Shown: one piece after another, positions 8,137 to 18,061 of the stretch | How the letters are laid out: every line of letters starts with the position of its first letter | Numbering within the stretch: position 1 is the stretch's first letter | Assembly: GCF_028680575.1 (NCBI RefSeq) | Contig: NZ_JAPCKI010000019.1 | Coordinates: forward strand, 39,924-103,923 | Direction: 5' to 3' | Length of the DNA: 64,000 nucleotides | DNA from: Acidovorax benzenivorans | Lineage (GTDB): Bacteria; Pseudomonadota; Gammaproteobacteria; Burkholderiales; Burkholderiaceae_C | Notes under the pieces: model-generated | Database searches by the model: none | Told to the model about the DNA's origin: nothing | What the model saw: the letters and a program-made list of their open reading frames with translations, nothing else | Translations under genes and position numbers: made by a program

Positions 8137-8883
8137 TTGTCGCCCACACCTTCCTCCCCTTCGACAGCCGCAGGCACCAAACGCGAGCGCCGAAAAGAGG
8201 CCCGCCCGGGAGAGCTGCTGGAGGCTGCTCTCGACCTGTTTGTCGAGAAGGGGTTTGCTGCCACCCGAGTGGACGAGGTGGCGGCGCGCGCCGGGGTGTC
8301 CAAAGGCACGCTGTTTCTGTACTTCCCTAGTAAGGAAGAACTCTTCAAGGCCGTGGTGCGCGAGAACATCGCCGGGCGCTTTGCCGAGTGGAACAGCGAA
8401 CTGGAAAGCTTTGTGGGCACGACCAGCGAGATCCTGCGCTATTGCTACCAGGTCTGGTGGGAGCGCATTGGGTGCACCAAGGCCTCCGGCATTACCAAGC
8501 TCATGCTCAGCGAGGCGCAGAATTTCCCGGAAATCGCGCAGTTTTATCAGCAAGAGGTCATCCTGCCCGGCCAGGCACTGATCCGTCGCATTCTGGAGCG
8601 TGGCGTTGCACGGGGCGAATTCCGCCCCGTGAACCTCGACTATGCCGTGTACCTGGTGCTGGCCCCCATGATCTTTTTGATGCTATGGAAGCACTCGCTC
8701 GGTGCCTGTGTGCCTGACTCGCTGGACATGACGCCCGAGCAGTACATCGAGACCCAGGCCGACAACATCCTCCACGGCCTGTGCGTGCGCCCGGAGGCGC
8801 CGGCAACATCCACCGCAGCGGGCACATTGCCATCTGACCCGCCACCCCTTCCCCCCTCCTCCACGCACTCGCGCACACCCTGA
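8137..8883 (+). CDS. TetR/AcrR-family regulator of the RND efflux operon
   Basis: About 248 aa. The N-terminal DNA-binding domain is clear: ALDLFVEKGFAATRVDEVAARAGVS, then KGTLFLYFPSKEELF. The C-terminal ligand domain ends in a Ser/Pro-rich tail. The reading frame opens at TTG (8137); there is no in-frame ATG nearby and no good ribosome site, so the start is uncertain. It is the first gene of the string with the adaptor (2-base gap) and the pump, and a palindrome just upstream is a plausible binding site. Expected role: repress the operon until a pump substrate binds. Confidence 0.85.
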   Translation: MSPTPSSPSTAAGTKRERRKEARPGELLEAALDLFVEKGFAATRVDEVAARAGVSKGTLFLYFPSKEELFKAVVRENIAGRFAEWNSELESFVGTTSEILRYCYQVWWERIGCTKASGITKLMLSEAQNFPEIAQFYQQEVILPGQALIRRILERGVARGEFRPVNLDYAVYLVLAPMIFLMLWKHSLGACVPDSLDMTPEQYIETQADNILHGLCVRPEAPATSTAAGTLPSDPPPLPPSSTHSRTP

Positions 8884-8885
8884 CC

Positions 8886-10064
8886 ATGAAACGCTGGATT
8901 CCCTGGATGGCCGCAGCCATCGTTGTTGTGCTGCTCGGTGGCGGCGTGTGGCGGGCCATGGCGGCGCGGCAGGCGCAGCAAAAGGCTTTGGCCGAGGCAT
9001 CCACCCAACGCGCCGAGGCACCGCTGCAACTGGCAGCCGACGAAGTGGTCACCGTGCAGTCGTCCCAGCTCTCGCTGGGGGTCCCGGTATCAGGCTCGTT
9101 GCGGGCCGTGGACTCGGCCATGGTCAAGGCACGCGTGGCTGGCGAGCTGCAGGGCCTGACTCTGCGCGAGGGCGACAGCGTCAAGGCGGGCCAGGAAGTG
9201 GCTCGTATCGACCCGACCGAAGCCCGCGCACGCCTGCGCCAGGCCCAGCAGCAGGCCGACGCAGCCAAATCGCAGGTGGACATCAACCAGCGGCAGTACA
9301 ACAACAACCGTGCCCTGGTGGACCAGGGCTTTATCTCTGCCACTGCGCTGGTCACTTCGCAGGCCAGCCTGGAAGCGGCCCAGTCCAGCTACCAGGCCGC
9401 CGTGTCGGCCGCCGACGTGGCCCGCAAGGCGCTGGAAGACACGGTGCTCAAAAGCCCCATCAGCGGCCTGGTGGCGCAGCGGCTGGCCCAGCCGGGAGAG
9501 CGGGTGCCCATCGACGCCCGCATCATCGAAGTGGTGGACCTCTCCCGCCTGGAACTCGAAGCCCTGCTCACCCCGGCTGACTCCGTCGGCGTGCGTGTAG
9601 GTCAGAAGGCCCAGCTCACCGTCGAAGGCGCCCAAGCGCCGGTCCAAGCCACCGTCGTGCGCATCAACCCCAGCGCCCAGGCGGGCAGCCGCACCGTGCC
9701 AGTCTATTTGCGGGTGGACCAGCTCCCCCACAATGCCAGCCTGCGCCAGGGCCTGTTTGTGCAAGGCCTGCTTGCCACGGGCAGTGCCCAGGTGCTGACC
9801 GTGCCATTGGATGCCGTGCGCACCGACAAACCGGCCCCCTACCTGCAAACCATCAAGGATGGCCGCGTGGCCTATGTGCCGGTGCAGACCGGAGCGCGCG
9901 CCGTGATCAACGGGCAGACCCTGGTGGCGGTGGACGGCGTGCCTGTGGGCACGACGGTCATCGCAGGCCGCATGGGTTCGCTGCGCGAGGGCACGGCCGT
10001 GGCCGCTGCAGTGGCAACCGCTGCGCTGCAGGCTGCCCCCGCCGCATCGCGCACGGCGCCCTGA
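8886..10064 (+). CDS. RND efflux periplasmic adaptor (membrane fusion protein)
   Basis: 392 aa. An N-terminal membrane anchor (WIPWMAAAIVVVLLGGGVW) is followed by a lipoyl-like/barrel-sandwich domain, an alpha-helical hairpin rich in Gln and Ala (about 110-180), and a beta-barrel with the phrase VLKSPISGLVAQRLAQPGE. This is the adaptor that joins an RND pump in the inner membrane to an outer-membrane channel. It lies between tetR and the pump gene, with a TolC-type gene downstream, so all parts of a tripartite pump are present. Confidence 0.92.
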   Translation: MKRWIPWMAAAIVVVLLGGGVWRAMAARQAQQKALAEASTQRAEAPLQLAADEVVTVQSSQLSLGVPVSGSLRAVDSAMVKARVAGELQGLTLREGDSVKAGQEVARIDPTEARARLRQAQQQADAAKSQVDINQRQYNNNRALVDQGFISATALVTSQASLEAAQSSYQAAVSAADVARKALEDTVLKSPISGLVAQRLAQPGERVPIDARIIEVVDLSRLELEALLTPADSVGVRVGQKAQLTVEGAQAPVQATVVRINPSAQAGSRTVPVYLRVDQLPHNASLRQGLFVQGLLATGSAQVLTVPLDAVRTDKPAPYLQTIKDGRVAYVPVQTGARAVINGQTLVAVDGVPVGTTVIAGRMGSLREGTAVAAAVATAALQAAPAASRTAP

Positions 10065-10079
10065 CCGGGCTGACGCGCC

Positions 10080-13000
10080 ATGTGGTTCACCAAAGTCAGC
10101 CTCAAAAACCCCGTGTTCGCCACGATGGTGATGCTCGCCATCGTCGTGCTGGGCTTGTTCTCGTACCAGCGCCTCAAGGTCGATCAGTTCCCCAACATCG
10201 ACTTCCCGGTGGTGGTGGTCACCGTGGACTACCCCGGGGCCTCGCCCGAAATCGTCGAGAGCGAGGTCACCAAGAAGATCGAGGAAGGCGTCAACTCGAT
10301 TGCGGGCATCAACGCCCTCACCTCGCGCAGCTACGAGGGCACGGCGGTTGTCATCATCGAGTTCCAGCTGCACATCGATGGCCGCAAGGCCGCCGAGGAC
10401 GTGCGCGAAAAAGTGGCCACCGTGCGCCCCCTGCTGCGCACCGAGGTCAAGGAGCCGCGTGTGCTGCGCTTTGACCCGGCCAGCCGGGCCGTGTGGTCGC
10501 TGGCCGTGTTGCCCGACGAAAAATCGGGTCGCAGCGCGGTGGAGCTGACCACCTGGGCCGAGCAGATTCTGAAGAAACGCCTGGAAAACGTGCGCGGCGT
10601 TGGCGCGGTGAACCTGGTGGGCGCTACCAAGCGCGAAATCAACATCTACCTCAACCCGCAGGCGCTTGAAGCCTTTGGCGTGACCCCCGACCAGGTGGCC
10701 AATGCCGTGCGCAACGAGAACCAGGACCTGCCCGTGGGCGCCATCCGCTCGCTGGCGCAAGAGCGCGTGGTGCAGATCGACGCGCGCATGGAGCGGCCTG
10801 AGGATTTCGGCAAGATCATCGTCGCCCGCAAGAACGGTGCTCCGGTGCGCCTGGACCAGGTCGCCCGAGTGAACGATGGCGCACAGGAAGTGGAGAGCCT
10901 GGCGCTCTACAACGGCCAGCGCACGCTGCTGCTGTCGGTGCAAAAGTCGCAGGGCGAGAACACCATCGAGGTGGTCGATGGCCTGAACGCCGCCGTGGTG
11001 GAACTGAAGAACCAGCTGCCACCCGGGGTGCGGCTCGAAACCATTGGCGATAGCGCCCGCCCGATCCGCGTGGCGGTGAACAACGTGCGCCAGACGCTGA
11101 TCGAGGGGGCCATCCTCACGGTGCTCATCGTCTTTCTGTTCCTGAACTCCTGGCGCTCCACCGTGATCACCGGGCTGACCCTGCCCATCGCGCTGATCGG
11201 CACCTTCCTGTTCATGAATATGTTCGGCTTCACCATCAACATGATCACGCTGATGGCATTGAGCCTGTGCGTGGGCTTGCTGATCGACGACGCCATCGTG
11301 GTGCGCGAGAACATCGTGCGCCACGTGCAGATGGGCAAAGGCGCCTACGCTGCCGCCATGGACGGCACGCAGGAGATTGGCCTGGCGGTGCTGGCCACCA
11401 CGCTGTCCATCGTGGCCGTGTTCATGCCCATTGGCTTCATGGGCGGCATCATCGGCAAGTTCTTCCACGAGTTCGGCATCACCATCGTCGCGGCGGTGAT
11501 GATTTCGATGTTTGTGAGCTTCACGCTCGACCCGATGCTATCGAGCATCTGGCACGACCCGAGCATCCATGCGCACGGCCAAAAGACGGCGCCTGTCACC
11601 TTCTACGACAAGACCATTGGCCGCGTCACCGGCTGGTTTGACCGCGCCACCGATGCGCTGGCGGAGGGCTATCAGCACATCCTGCGGTGGTCGCTGGTGC
11701 ACAAGCTGGCCACCATGGTCATCGCCCTGGCGGTGTTCGTGCTGAGCGTGGTCATGGTGCCGCTCCTGGGCACGGAGTTTGTGCCCAAGGCGGACTTTTC
11801 GGAAACCTCGCTGAACTTCTACACCCCCGTCGGTTCATCGCTCGAAGCCACCGAGGCCAAGGCCAAACAGGTGGAAGGCATCCTGCGCGAGATGCCCGAA
11901 GTGCGCTACACACTGGCCACCATCAACACCGGCAACGCCCAGGGCAAGATGTACGCCAGCATCTATGTACGCCTGGTGGACCGCAAGGACCGCAGCCGCA
12001 GCGTGGACCAGATGTCCGACGTGCTGCGCGAGCGTCTCAAGACCGTGCCCGGCATCACCATCACCCACGTGGGCCTGCTGGACGCCGTGGGGGGCAACAA
12101 GCAGGTGGAGTTCTCGCTGCAGGGCCCCGACCTGCGCGAACTGGAACGCCTCACCAAAATCGTCACCGAGAAGATCCACGACATTCCCGGTCTTGTGGAC
12201 CTGGACACCAGCGCCAAGCCCGACAAGCCCGTGATTGCGCTGGATGTGAAGCGCGAAGTGGCGTCCGACCTGGGCCTTTCCGTGGCGCCCATGGCTGCGT
12301 CGCTGCGCACGCTGGTGGCAGGCACCACGGTGGGCAACTGGCGTGCCCCCGATGACCAGACCTACGATGTGAACGTGCGCCTGGCCCCCGAAGCCCGCAC
12401 CCAGCCCGCCGACCTGGAGCGCCTGCCCTTTGCCCTGGCGGCCACCGACGGCACGACCCGCATCGTGCGCCTGAACCAGGTTGCCAGCGTCACCGAATCC
12501 ACCGGCGCCAACCAGATCAACCGGCGCGACCTGACCCGCGAAGTGGCGGTAAACGCCAATGTGTCCCAGCGCTCGGCCGGTGAAGTCTCGAACGACATTA
12601 AGAAGGCGCTGGAGACCGTGACCTTCCCACCAGGCTACCGCTACCAGTTTGGCGGCTCCACCAAGAACATGGCCGAGTCGTTTGGCTACGCCATCTCGGC
12701 GCTGGCCATGGCCATCATCTTCATCTACATGATCCTGGCCAGCCAGTTCAAGAGCTTCTTGCAGCCGCTGGCGCTCATGACCTCGCTGCCGCTCACGCTG
12801 ATTGGCGTGGTGCTGGCGCTGCTGATGTTCCGCTCCACGCTGTCGATGTTCTCCATCATCGGCGTGGTGATGCTCATGGGCCTCGTCACCAAGAACGCCA
12901 TCTTGCTGGTGGACTTTGCGATTCGCGCCCGCGAGGAGCATGTGGGTGATCAGGGCCAGACCGTGCCTGGCCTTCCCCGCGCCGATGCACTGCTGCTGGC

Positions 13001-13262
13001 CGCCCGAGTGCGGCTGCGGCCCATCCTCATGACCACGCTGGCCATGATTTTTGGCATGGTGCCATTGGCGTTCGCGTTGTCCGAAGGCTCCGAGCAGCGC
13101 GCGCCCATGGGCCAGGCCGTGATCGGCGGGGTCATTACCTCTTCCTTGTTGACCCTGGTGGTGGTGCCGGTGGTGTATTGCTATATGGACGACTTGGCCC
13201 AATGGGCCCTTCGCAAGATGGGGCGTGCCCCGGCAGCGCCTAAAATCGAAGGTTTGTCCTGA
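10080..13262 (+). CDS. RND multidrug efflux pump (HAE1/AcrB family)
   Basis: 1060 aa, full length for an inner-membrane RND pump. It has the N-terminal membrane helix ([17 protein letters not shown]), the duplicated periplasmic domains and twelve expected helices. The helix-4 proton-relay pair is intact in [13 protein letters not shown] near residue 400, and the sequence around 12,690-12,930 carries the second helix bundle. It should export organic compounds by proton antiport, using the adaptor upstream and the TolC channel 1.2 kb downstream. The substrate cannot be read from sequence; metal-type (HME) signatures were not seen. Confidence 0.93.
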   Translation: MWFTKVSLKNPVFATMVMLAIVVLGLFSYQRLKVDQFPNIDFPVVVVTVDYPGASPEIVESEVTKKIEEGVNSIAGINALTSRSYEGTAVVIIEFQLHIDGRKAAEDVREKVATVRPLLRTEVKEPRVLRFDPASRAVWSLAVLPDEKSGRSAVELTTWAEQILKKRLENVRGVGAVNLVGATKREINIYLNPQALEAFGVTPDQVANAVRNENQDLPVGAIRSLAQERVVQIDARMERPEDFGKIIVARKNGAPVRLDQVARVNDGAQEVESLALYNGQRTLLLSVQKSQGENTIEVVDGLNAAVVELKNQLPPGVRLETIGDSARPIRVAVNNVRQTLIEGAILTVLIVFLFLNSWRSTVITGLTLPIALIGTFLFMNMFGFTINMITLMALSLCVGLLIDDAIVVRENIVRHVQMGKGAYAAAMDGTQEIGLAVLATTLSIVAVFMPIGFMGGIIGKFFHEFGITIVAAVMISMFVSFTLDPMLSSIWHDPSIHAHGQKTAPVTFYDKTIGRVTGWFDRATDALAEGYQHILRWSLVHKLATMVIALAVFVLSVVMVPLLGTEFVPKADFSETSLNFYTPVGSSLEATEAKAKQVEGILREMPEVRYTLATINTGNAQGKMYASIYVRLVDRKDRSRSVDQMSDVLRERLKTVPGITITHVGLLDAVGGNKQVEFSLQGPDLRELERLTKIVTEKIHDIPGLVDLDTSAKPDKPVIALDVKREVASDLGLSVAPMAASLRTLVAGTTVGNWRAPDDQTYDVNVRLAPEARTQPADLERLPFALAATDGTTRIVRLNQVASVTESTGANQINRRDLTREVAVNANVSQRSAGEVSNDIKKALETVTFPPGYRYQFGGSTKNMAESFGYAISALAMAIIFIYMILASQFKSFLQPLALMTSLPLTLIGVVLALLMFRSTLSMFSIIGVVMLMGLVTKNAILLVDFAIRAREEHVGDQGQTVPGLPRADALLLAARVRLRPILMTTLAMIFGMVPLAFALSEGSEQRAPMGQAVIGGVITSSLLTLVVVPVVYCYMDDLAQWALRKMGRAPAAPKIEGLS

Positions 13263-13303
13263 TCGTCCCGATCGGCCTTGCATCTGCCCCACGGAGAAAT
13301 CCC

Positions 13304-14017
13304 ATGAACCTGCCCCTGAACACGTCTGCCAACATCAGCGACCCCGTCGCCCAGGCCCGTTACAACATGATCGAGCAGCAGATCCGTCCCTGGAACGTGC
13401 TCGACGCCGACGTGCTGGACCTGCTGGCCGTGGTGCGCCGCGAAGACTTTGTACCCCCTGCCTACCGCAGCCTGGCCTTCATGGACATTGAAGTGCCCCT
13501 GCTGGGCGATGACGCCGAAGAGGCCGTGCGCAAGGGCCACAGCATGCTGCAGCCGCGTGTGGAAGCGCGCATCCTGCAAGACCTGCAAATCAAGCCCACC
13601 GACCGTGTACTCGAAATCGGTGCAGGCTCGGGCTACATGGCCGCCCTGCTGGCCGCCCGCGCCGAGCGTGTGGTGTCCCTCGAAATCCACCCCGAACTGG
13701 CCGAAATGGCCCGCGAGAACCTGCGCGACGCTGGCGTGCACAACGCTGACGTGCGCCAGGCCGATGGTGCCCGCGATGCCATCCCTGATGGTCCGTTTGA
13801 CGTGATCGTGCTCAGCGGCTCCGTGGCCGAAGTGCCCAGCCACCTGCTATCACTGCTGCGCGACGGTGGCTGCCTGGGCGCCATCGTGGGTGGCGAGCCC
13901 GTGATGCGTTTCACCCTGACCCGCCGCACCGGCGACCGCTTTGAGACCACATCGCCGTGGGACACCATCGCGCCGCGCCTAATGAACTTCCCCGAGCCCT
14001 CTGGCTTCACGTTCTGA
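13304..14017 (+). CDS. protein-L-isoaspartate O-methyltransferase family protein
   Basis: 237 aa. The N-terminal half matches the Pcm family (MIEQQIRPW, VPPAYRSLAFMD, and MLQPRVEARILQDL), and the SAM-binding loop LEIGAGSGYMAALLA is intact. Classic Pcm repairs isoaspartyl residues in aged proteins. This longer, divergent form is often found beside rhodanese and tolC genes in betaproteobacteria, and its true substrate there is not established to my knowledge. A GGAGAAA ribosome site precedes the ATG. It follows the pump gene by 41 bases. Confidence 0.8.
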   Translation: MNLPLNTSANISDPVAQARYNMIEQQIRPWNVLDADVLDLLAVVRREDFVPPAYRSLAFMDIEVPLLGDDAEEAVRKGHSMLQPRVEARILQDLQIKPTDRVLEIGAGSGYMAALLAARAERVVSLEIHPELAEMARENLRDAGVHNADVRQADGARDAIPDGPFDVIVLSGSVAEVPSHLLSLLRDGGCLGAIVGGEPVMRFTLTRRTGDRFETTSPWDTIAPRLMNFPEPSGFTF

Positions 14018-14049
14018 CCCCTGCCCTTCGGTTGTCTTCGGAGTTTTGC

Positions 14050-14403
14050 ATGATCGATCACGTCCGCCCCGCCCAGCTGTCTGCCTGGTTTGCCGCCGCA
14101 CCCGAAGGCAGCCAGCCCCTGGTGCTGGACGTGCGTGAACCCTGGGAGCTGCAGACCGCCAGCGTGCGCGCCGACGGGTTTGAGCTGGTGGCCATCCCCA
14201 TGGGCGAGCTGCCCGCGCGGCTGGCCGAGCTGGACGCCGCCCGCCAAGCGCAACGCCCCATCGCCTGCCTGTGCCACCACGGCGCCCGCAGCCTGCGCGT
14301 GGCCTCGTTCTTGCAGCAGCAAGGGTTCGAGCATCTGGCCAACATCACCGGTGGCATTGATGCCTGGTCGCACGAAAGCGACCCAGCGGTACCGCGCTAC
14401 TGA
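14050..14403 (+). CDS. rhodanese-like domain protein
   Basis: 117 aa single rhodanese domain. The active-site Cys is at residue 75 in CHHGARS, and the domain start LDVREPWEL and end NITGGIDAWS are typical. Such small proteins carry sulfane sulfur on the catalytic Cys. It lies between the isoaspartate methyltransferase-like gene and tolC, each within about 100 bases, so co-transcription is likely; what it does for efflux or the envelope is unknown. Confidence 0.9.
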   Translation: MIDHVRPAQLSAWFAAAPEGSQPLVLDVREPWELQTASVRADGFELVAIPMGELPARLAELDAARQAQRPIACLCHHGARSLRVASFLQQQGFEHLANITGGIDAWSHESDPAVPRY

Positions 14404-14504
14404 CGCCATGTGCTGACGCACCGCACTCGTCGCGCCATTGCACTGTTGCTGCCCCGCCGCTGCCCGCCCTGATTCGATTTGCAGACTCTACCGAAGGACC
14501 CCCC

Positions 14505-15839
14505 ATGACATCGTTTAGGCCCCTGTCCCTGTCCATCCTGTCCCTGGCGCTGGGCGCAGCACTGTGTGCCCCTGCCCAGGCCCAGAGCCTGCTGCAGCTG
14601 GTCGAATCGGCCCGCAGCTATGACACGGCCTGGCAGTCGGCGCGTGCGCAACTCGACGCAGCAGGCCGCCGTGCCGACCAGGCGCGCGCCGGCCTGCTGC
14701 CGTCAGCCGCGCTCACCAGTGGCCTTACCCGCTCCAACGTGGAGCTGAGCAAACCCAAGATCGAGAACACGGGTACGGCACAAACTGTGGGGGTCAACGC
14801 CTCCCAACCGCTGTACCGGCCTGCCAATCGCATCACCCTGGAACAAGGCCAACGCGGTGTGGACGTGGCCCAGGCGCAGCTTGATGCGGCCACCCAAGAC
14901 CTGCTGGTGCGGGTGAGCCAGGCCTATTTCGATGTGCTGGCAGCGCAAGACACCCTCACCTTTGTGCAGGCCCAGAAGGCCGCCGTGTCTGAACAACTGG
15001 CTGCTGCCAAGCGCAACTTCGAGGTCGGCACCACCACGGTGACCGATTCGCGCGAGGCGCAGGCCCGCTACGACCTGGTGATTGCCCAGGAGATTGCCGC
15101 CGAGAACGACCTGCGCGTCAAGCGCCTGGCGCTGGACCAGCAGGTCGGCATCACCGGCACCAAGCCGCAGCCACTGGCCCTGCCCGTGCAACTGCCCAGC
15201 GTGTTGCCCGACAACCTCACGACCTGGGTGGACACCGCCCGCGACCAGCAACCGGGCGTGCGCCAGGCGGCCATTGCACTGGATATCGCACGGCTGGAGA
15301 CCAAAAAAGCCGAGACCGGCCACCTGCCCACGGTGGATTTGCAGGCGGGCTACAACGTCACGCGCAACCTGCACGGCACCATTAGCTCGCCCGGCGTCAC
15401 CGCCCGCAGCAACGCGGCCAGCGTGGGCGTGGCCTTGAACCTGCCCCTGTTTGCAGGTTTTGCCGTGCAAAACCGTGTGAAGGAAACCCTGGCCCTCGAA
15501 ACCAAGGCCGAGGCCGACCTGGAGACCGCCCGCCGCAACGTGGCCCAGGCCACGCGCGCCGCGTTCTACGGTGTGCAGTCCGGCCAGGGCCAGGTGCAGG
15601 CCCTCGAAGCGGCCGAGGCCTCCAGCCAAAGCGCGCTGGACGCCAACAAGCTGGGTTACCAGGTGGGTGTGCGCATCAACATCGACGTGCTCAACGCCCA
15701 AAGCCAGCTCTACCAAACCAAGCGCGACCTGGCCCAGGCCCGCTACAACGTGCTGCTGGGCGGGCTCAAGCTGCGCCAGGCGGCAGGCACGCTGTCGCAG
15801 CAGGATATCGAAGCGGTCAACGCACTGCTGGTCAAGTAA
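14505..15839 (+). CDS. tolC: TolC-family outer-membrane channel
   Basis: 444 aa. A signal peptide (ILSLALGAALCAPAQAQ) is followed by the two internally repeated outer-membrane efflux protein halves, each with long coiled-coil regions rich in Ala, Gln and Glu (for example GQRGVDVAQAQLDAAT). This is the type I secretion/TolC subgroup, which forms the outer-membrane end of RND pumps and secretion systems. A GAAGGA site precedes the ATG. It closes the efflux gene string and is followed by a hairpin before the convergent waaA gene. Confidence 0.92.
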   Translation: MTSFRPLSLSILSLALGAALCAPAQAQSLLQLVESARSYDTAWQSARAQLDAAGRRADQARAGLLPSAALTSGLTRSNVELSKPKIENTGTAQTVGVNASQPLYRPANRITLEQGQRGVDVAQAQLDAATQDLLVRVSQAYFDVLAAQDTLTFVQAQKAAVSEQLAAAKRNFEVGTTTVTDSREAQARYDLVIAQEIAAENDLRVKRLALDQQVGITGTKPQPLALPVQLPSVLPDNLTTWVDTARDQQPGVRQAAIALDIARLETKKAETGHLPTVDLQAGYNVTRNLHGTISSPGVTARSNAASVGVALNLPLFAGFAVQNRVKETLALETKAEADLETARRNVAQATRAAFYGVQSGQGQVQALEAAEASSQSALDANKLGYQVGVRINIDVLNAQSQLYQTKRDLAQARYNVLLGGLKLRQAAGTLSQQDIEAVNALLVK

Positions 15840-15848
15840 CGCTGGCGT

Positions 15849-15869
15849 TGCACCCCGTGCCGGGGTGCA
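15849..15869. terminator. hairpin between tolC and waaA
   Basis: TGCACCCC and GGGGTGCA pair perfectly across a 5-base loop, between the converging ends of tolC and waaA. It lacks a run of T on either side, so it may be a weak bidirectional terminator. Confidence 0.45.
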
Positions 15870-15893
15870 TCCCGTGTAATGAATTGCTGAAGC

Positions 15894-17267
15894 CTAGTGC
15901 AGGCCCCCCTCGGGCTGCACCATGGCCACAATCGCGCGGGCCGTGGCCTGCGCGGCACCCCGGTGTGTGGCGGCAAACCGGGTGGCGCGCTCACAGGCCT
16001 CCTGGTGCGCGTGGGCATCCTGCGCCAGCGCCGTGGCCTGCGCCATCCCTTGCGCCAGATCGGGCACCCGCTGTGCCGCCCCTGCCTTGCAGGCCAGTTC
16101 GGCCGCCTCGGCAAAGTTGAAGGTGTGGGGGCCCAGCACCACGGGGCAACCGCAGGCGGCGGCCTCGATCAGGTTCTGGCCGCCCAGCGGGGCAAAGCTC
16201 CCACCCAGCAAGGCCACATCGGCCAGGCCGTAGTACAGCGCCATCTCACCGAGCGAGTCTCCCAGCCACACGTCAGCAGCCGCAGGTGCTGCCGCCCAGG
16301 TGCTGCGGCGCGACACCGACAAGCCCGCGCGCTGCAGCAGCTGATGCACCTCGTCAAACCGCTGCGGATGGCGCGGCACGATGAGCCATTGCACGGCGGG
16401 CAGCGGCAGGTCAGACGCTTCACTATTGATAGCATCATCAGCATGATTTATTTGCGCCAGCGGCACTTTTGACCATATTTTCTGGATCTGCTCCAGCCAC
16501 ATGGCCTCTTCGCCCTCGCGGCTGCTGGCCAGCAAGACCACCGGGCGGCCCGTGCGGGCGCGCCACTCGCGGCCCCGCTCCAGCAACTGCGCATCGGGCA
16601 CCACGTCGAACTTGAGGTTGCCCAGCACACCACGCACTGGCGCGCCGATGTCTGCCAGCCGTGTGGCGTCCTCCTGCGCTTGGGCCCAGACGGCCGTCAG
16701 CCCGCCATAGGCTGGCCGCGCCAGGGGCGACAGGCGCTTTGCCTTGCGCAGCGATGTCTCGTTGAGCCGCGCGTTGGCCAGTACCAGCGGAATGCCCCGT
16801 TGCTGGCAGCCCGCCACCAGGTTGGGCCACACCTCGGTTTCCATCAGGATGCCGATGGCCGGACGGAACTTGCGCAAAAACCGCCCCACGGCGCCGGGTG
16901 TGTCCCAGGGCTGCCACACCTGCACATCGCCGGGTAACAGCAGCTTTTCGCCCTCAGACCGACCTGTGGCCGTACCGTGGGTGAGCAACAGGCGCACACC
17001 CGGCAACTGCTCGCGCAACTGGGCCAGCAAGATGGCGGCTGCCCGGGTTTCGCCCAGCGACACGGCATGCACCCACACAAACCGGCCCAGCGGGTCAGTG
17101 CTGCTATGGGGCATGAGGCTGTCGATGGGGGCCGGGTATCGGCCAAAACGCTCGCCCACCGCGTAGGCGTACCCAGGCTCGGCCACCGCACGGCGGCGCA
17201 GCTTGCGGCGCAGCAGCGGCTGCGCACACCAGGTCAGCAGCGAATACAGGGCCCGCGCGGCGTTCAT
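15894..17267 (-). CDS. waaA: 3-deoxy-D-manno-octulosonic acid transferase WaaA (KdtA)
   Basis: 457 aa. Transfers Kdo from CMP-Kdo to lipid A precursor in the inner membrane. Recognisable blocks are the N-terminal anchor, FVWVHAVSLGETRAA, IGILMETEVWPNL, IVPRHPQRFDEV and LLGGSFAPLGGQNLIEAAACG. The protein is longer than the usual ~420-430 aa because of an extra stretch (residues about 255-282) just before IVPRHP, whose DNA resembles the dispersed palindromic element. The start overlaps the stop of the upstream nitrilase-like gene by 4 bases. The gene belongs to a minus-strand group with phosphomannomutase. Confidence 0.92.
   Translation of the reverse strand: MNAARALYSLLTWCAQPLLRRKLRRRAVAEPGYAYAVGERFGRYPAPIDSLMPHSSTDPLGRFVWVHAVSLGETRAAAILLAQLREQLPGVRLLLTHGTATGRSEGEKLLLPGDVQVWQPWDTPGAVGRFLRKFRPAIGILMETEVWPNLVAGCQQRGIPLVLANARLNETSLRKAKRLSPLARPAYGGLTAVWAQAQEDATRLADIGAPVRGVLGNLKFDVVPDAQLLERGREWRARTGRPVVLLASSREGEEAMWLEQIQKIWSKVPLAQINHADDAINSEASDLPLPAVQWLIVPRHPQRFDEVHQLLQRAGLSVSRRSTWAAAPAAADVWLGDSLGEMALYYGLADVALLGGSFAPLGGQNLIEAAACGCPVVLGPHTFNFAEAAELACKAGAAQRVPDLAQGMAQATALAQDAHAHQEACERATRFAATHRGAAQATARAIVAMVQPEGGLH
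16427..16480 (-). repeat. degenerate palindromic element, copy 3, in frame inside waaA
   Basis: On the plus strand it shows CTATTGATAGC, then CAGC, then GCGCCAGCGGCA, then TTTTGACC, in the same order as other copies in this orientation. The hairpin arms are poorly kept. It encodes about 18 residues (INHADDAINSEASD and neighbours) that do not fit the normal WaaA alignment I remember. Confidence 0.45.
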
Positions 17268-18043
17268 GCAGGCACAGGCAGGCTCAGCACACCACCCGCC
17301 CAGCCGCTGTCGCTGCGCGCCGCCCAGACGATGCAGGGCGCGCCATCGGGCGCAGCCACCACACAGCGGCCACCGGGCGCCCAGAAAGCGCTGCGCCCCG
17401 CACTCACGTAGCCGCCTGACGTGCCGCTGTAGTTGGCCGCAAGCACCGCCATGTCATGGTCGCGCGCATAGCCTTCCAACATCGCCGATTCCGCAGCGTA
17501 GGCCTTTTCAGAAATCAGCACACCGGCTGCATACAACGCGGCGCCAGCCCCCCGGGCGGCTTGTGCATGCTCGGGGTGGGTGATGTCGGCGCACACGGCC
17601 AGTGCCGTGGGCTCGCCCGCCACCAGTTGTACCTGCGCGTCCTGTGTGCCCGCACTGGCAAATTTTTCTTCACTGCCGTGCAAGTGGCGCTTGCGGTACA
17701 GCGCCACGCTGCCATCAGCCCCCAGCAGCCAGGCACCAATGGCGGGCAGTGCGCCCTGCTCCACGGGTTCAGCCGGAGCACCCACCACCAGGGCCATGCC
17801 ATGGCTTTGTGCGGCCTGACTCAGAGCCGCCAGCGCGGGGTGGTCGGCTGTCAACACATGGTTGGCCATCAGCGTCGGCTCATATCCGATGAGCGACAGC
17901 TCCGGGAACTGCAGCAGTTGCACGCCCTGGTGGGCAGCCGCCCGCGCGCACGCCAGGTGCATTTGCAGATTGCGCTGCATGTCGCCAGGCGCCGACGGCG
18001 TCTGGGCGGCGGCTACGCGCAGGGGTGTGGAGAGCGAGAGCAT
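17264..18043 (-). CDS. carbon-nitrogen hydrolase (nitrilase superfamily)
   Basis: 259 aa. The Glu-Lys-Cys triad of the nitrilase superfamily can be placed: Glu in LLQFPELSLIGYEP, Lys in LYRKRHLHG, and Cys in LAVCADITHPEH. The family cleaves amides such as omega-amides, beta-ureido compounds or deaminated glutathione; the substrate here is not predictable. It sits 18 bases after the phosphomannomutase gene and overlaps waaA by 4 bases, so it is probably co-expressed with envelope-sugar genes without necessarily sharing their pathway. Confidence 0.85.
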   Translation of the reverse strand: MLSLSTPLRVAAAQTPSAPGDMQRNLQMHLACARAAAHQGVQLLQFPELSLIGYEPTLMANHVLTADHPALAALSQAAQSHGMALVVGAPAEPVEQGALPAIGAWLLGADGSVALYRKRHLHGSEEKFASAGTQDAQVQLVAGEPTALAVCADITHPEHAQAARGAGAALYAAGVLISEKAYAAESAMLEGYARDHDMAVLAANYSGTSGGYVSAGRSAFWAPGGRCVVAAPDGAPCIVWAARSDSGWAGGVLSLPVPA

Positions 18044-18061
18044 CGTTCAGACAGTCCGCAA

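Noticed and set aside
9090..11468. Long minus-strand open frame of 792 codons, rich in His and Gln
   Set aside because: It is antisense to the adaptor and RND pump genes and has the composition of a shadow frame, with no domain.
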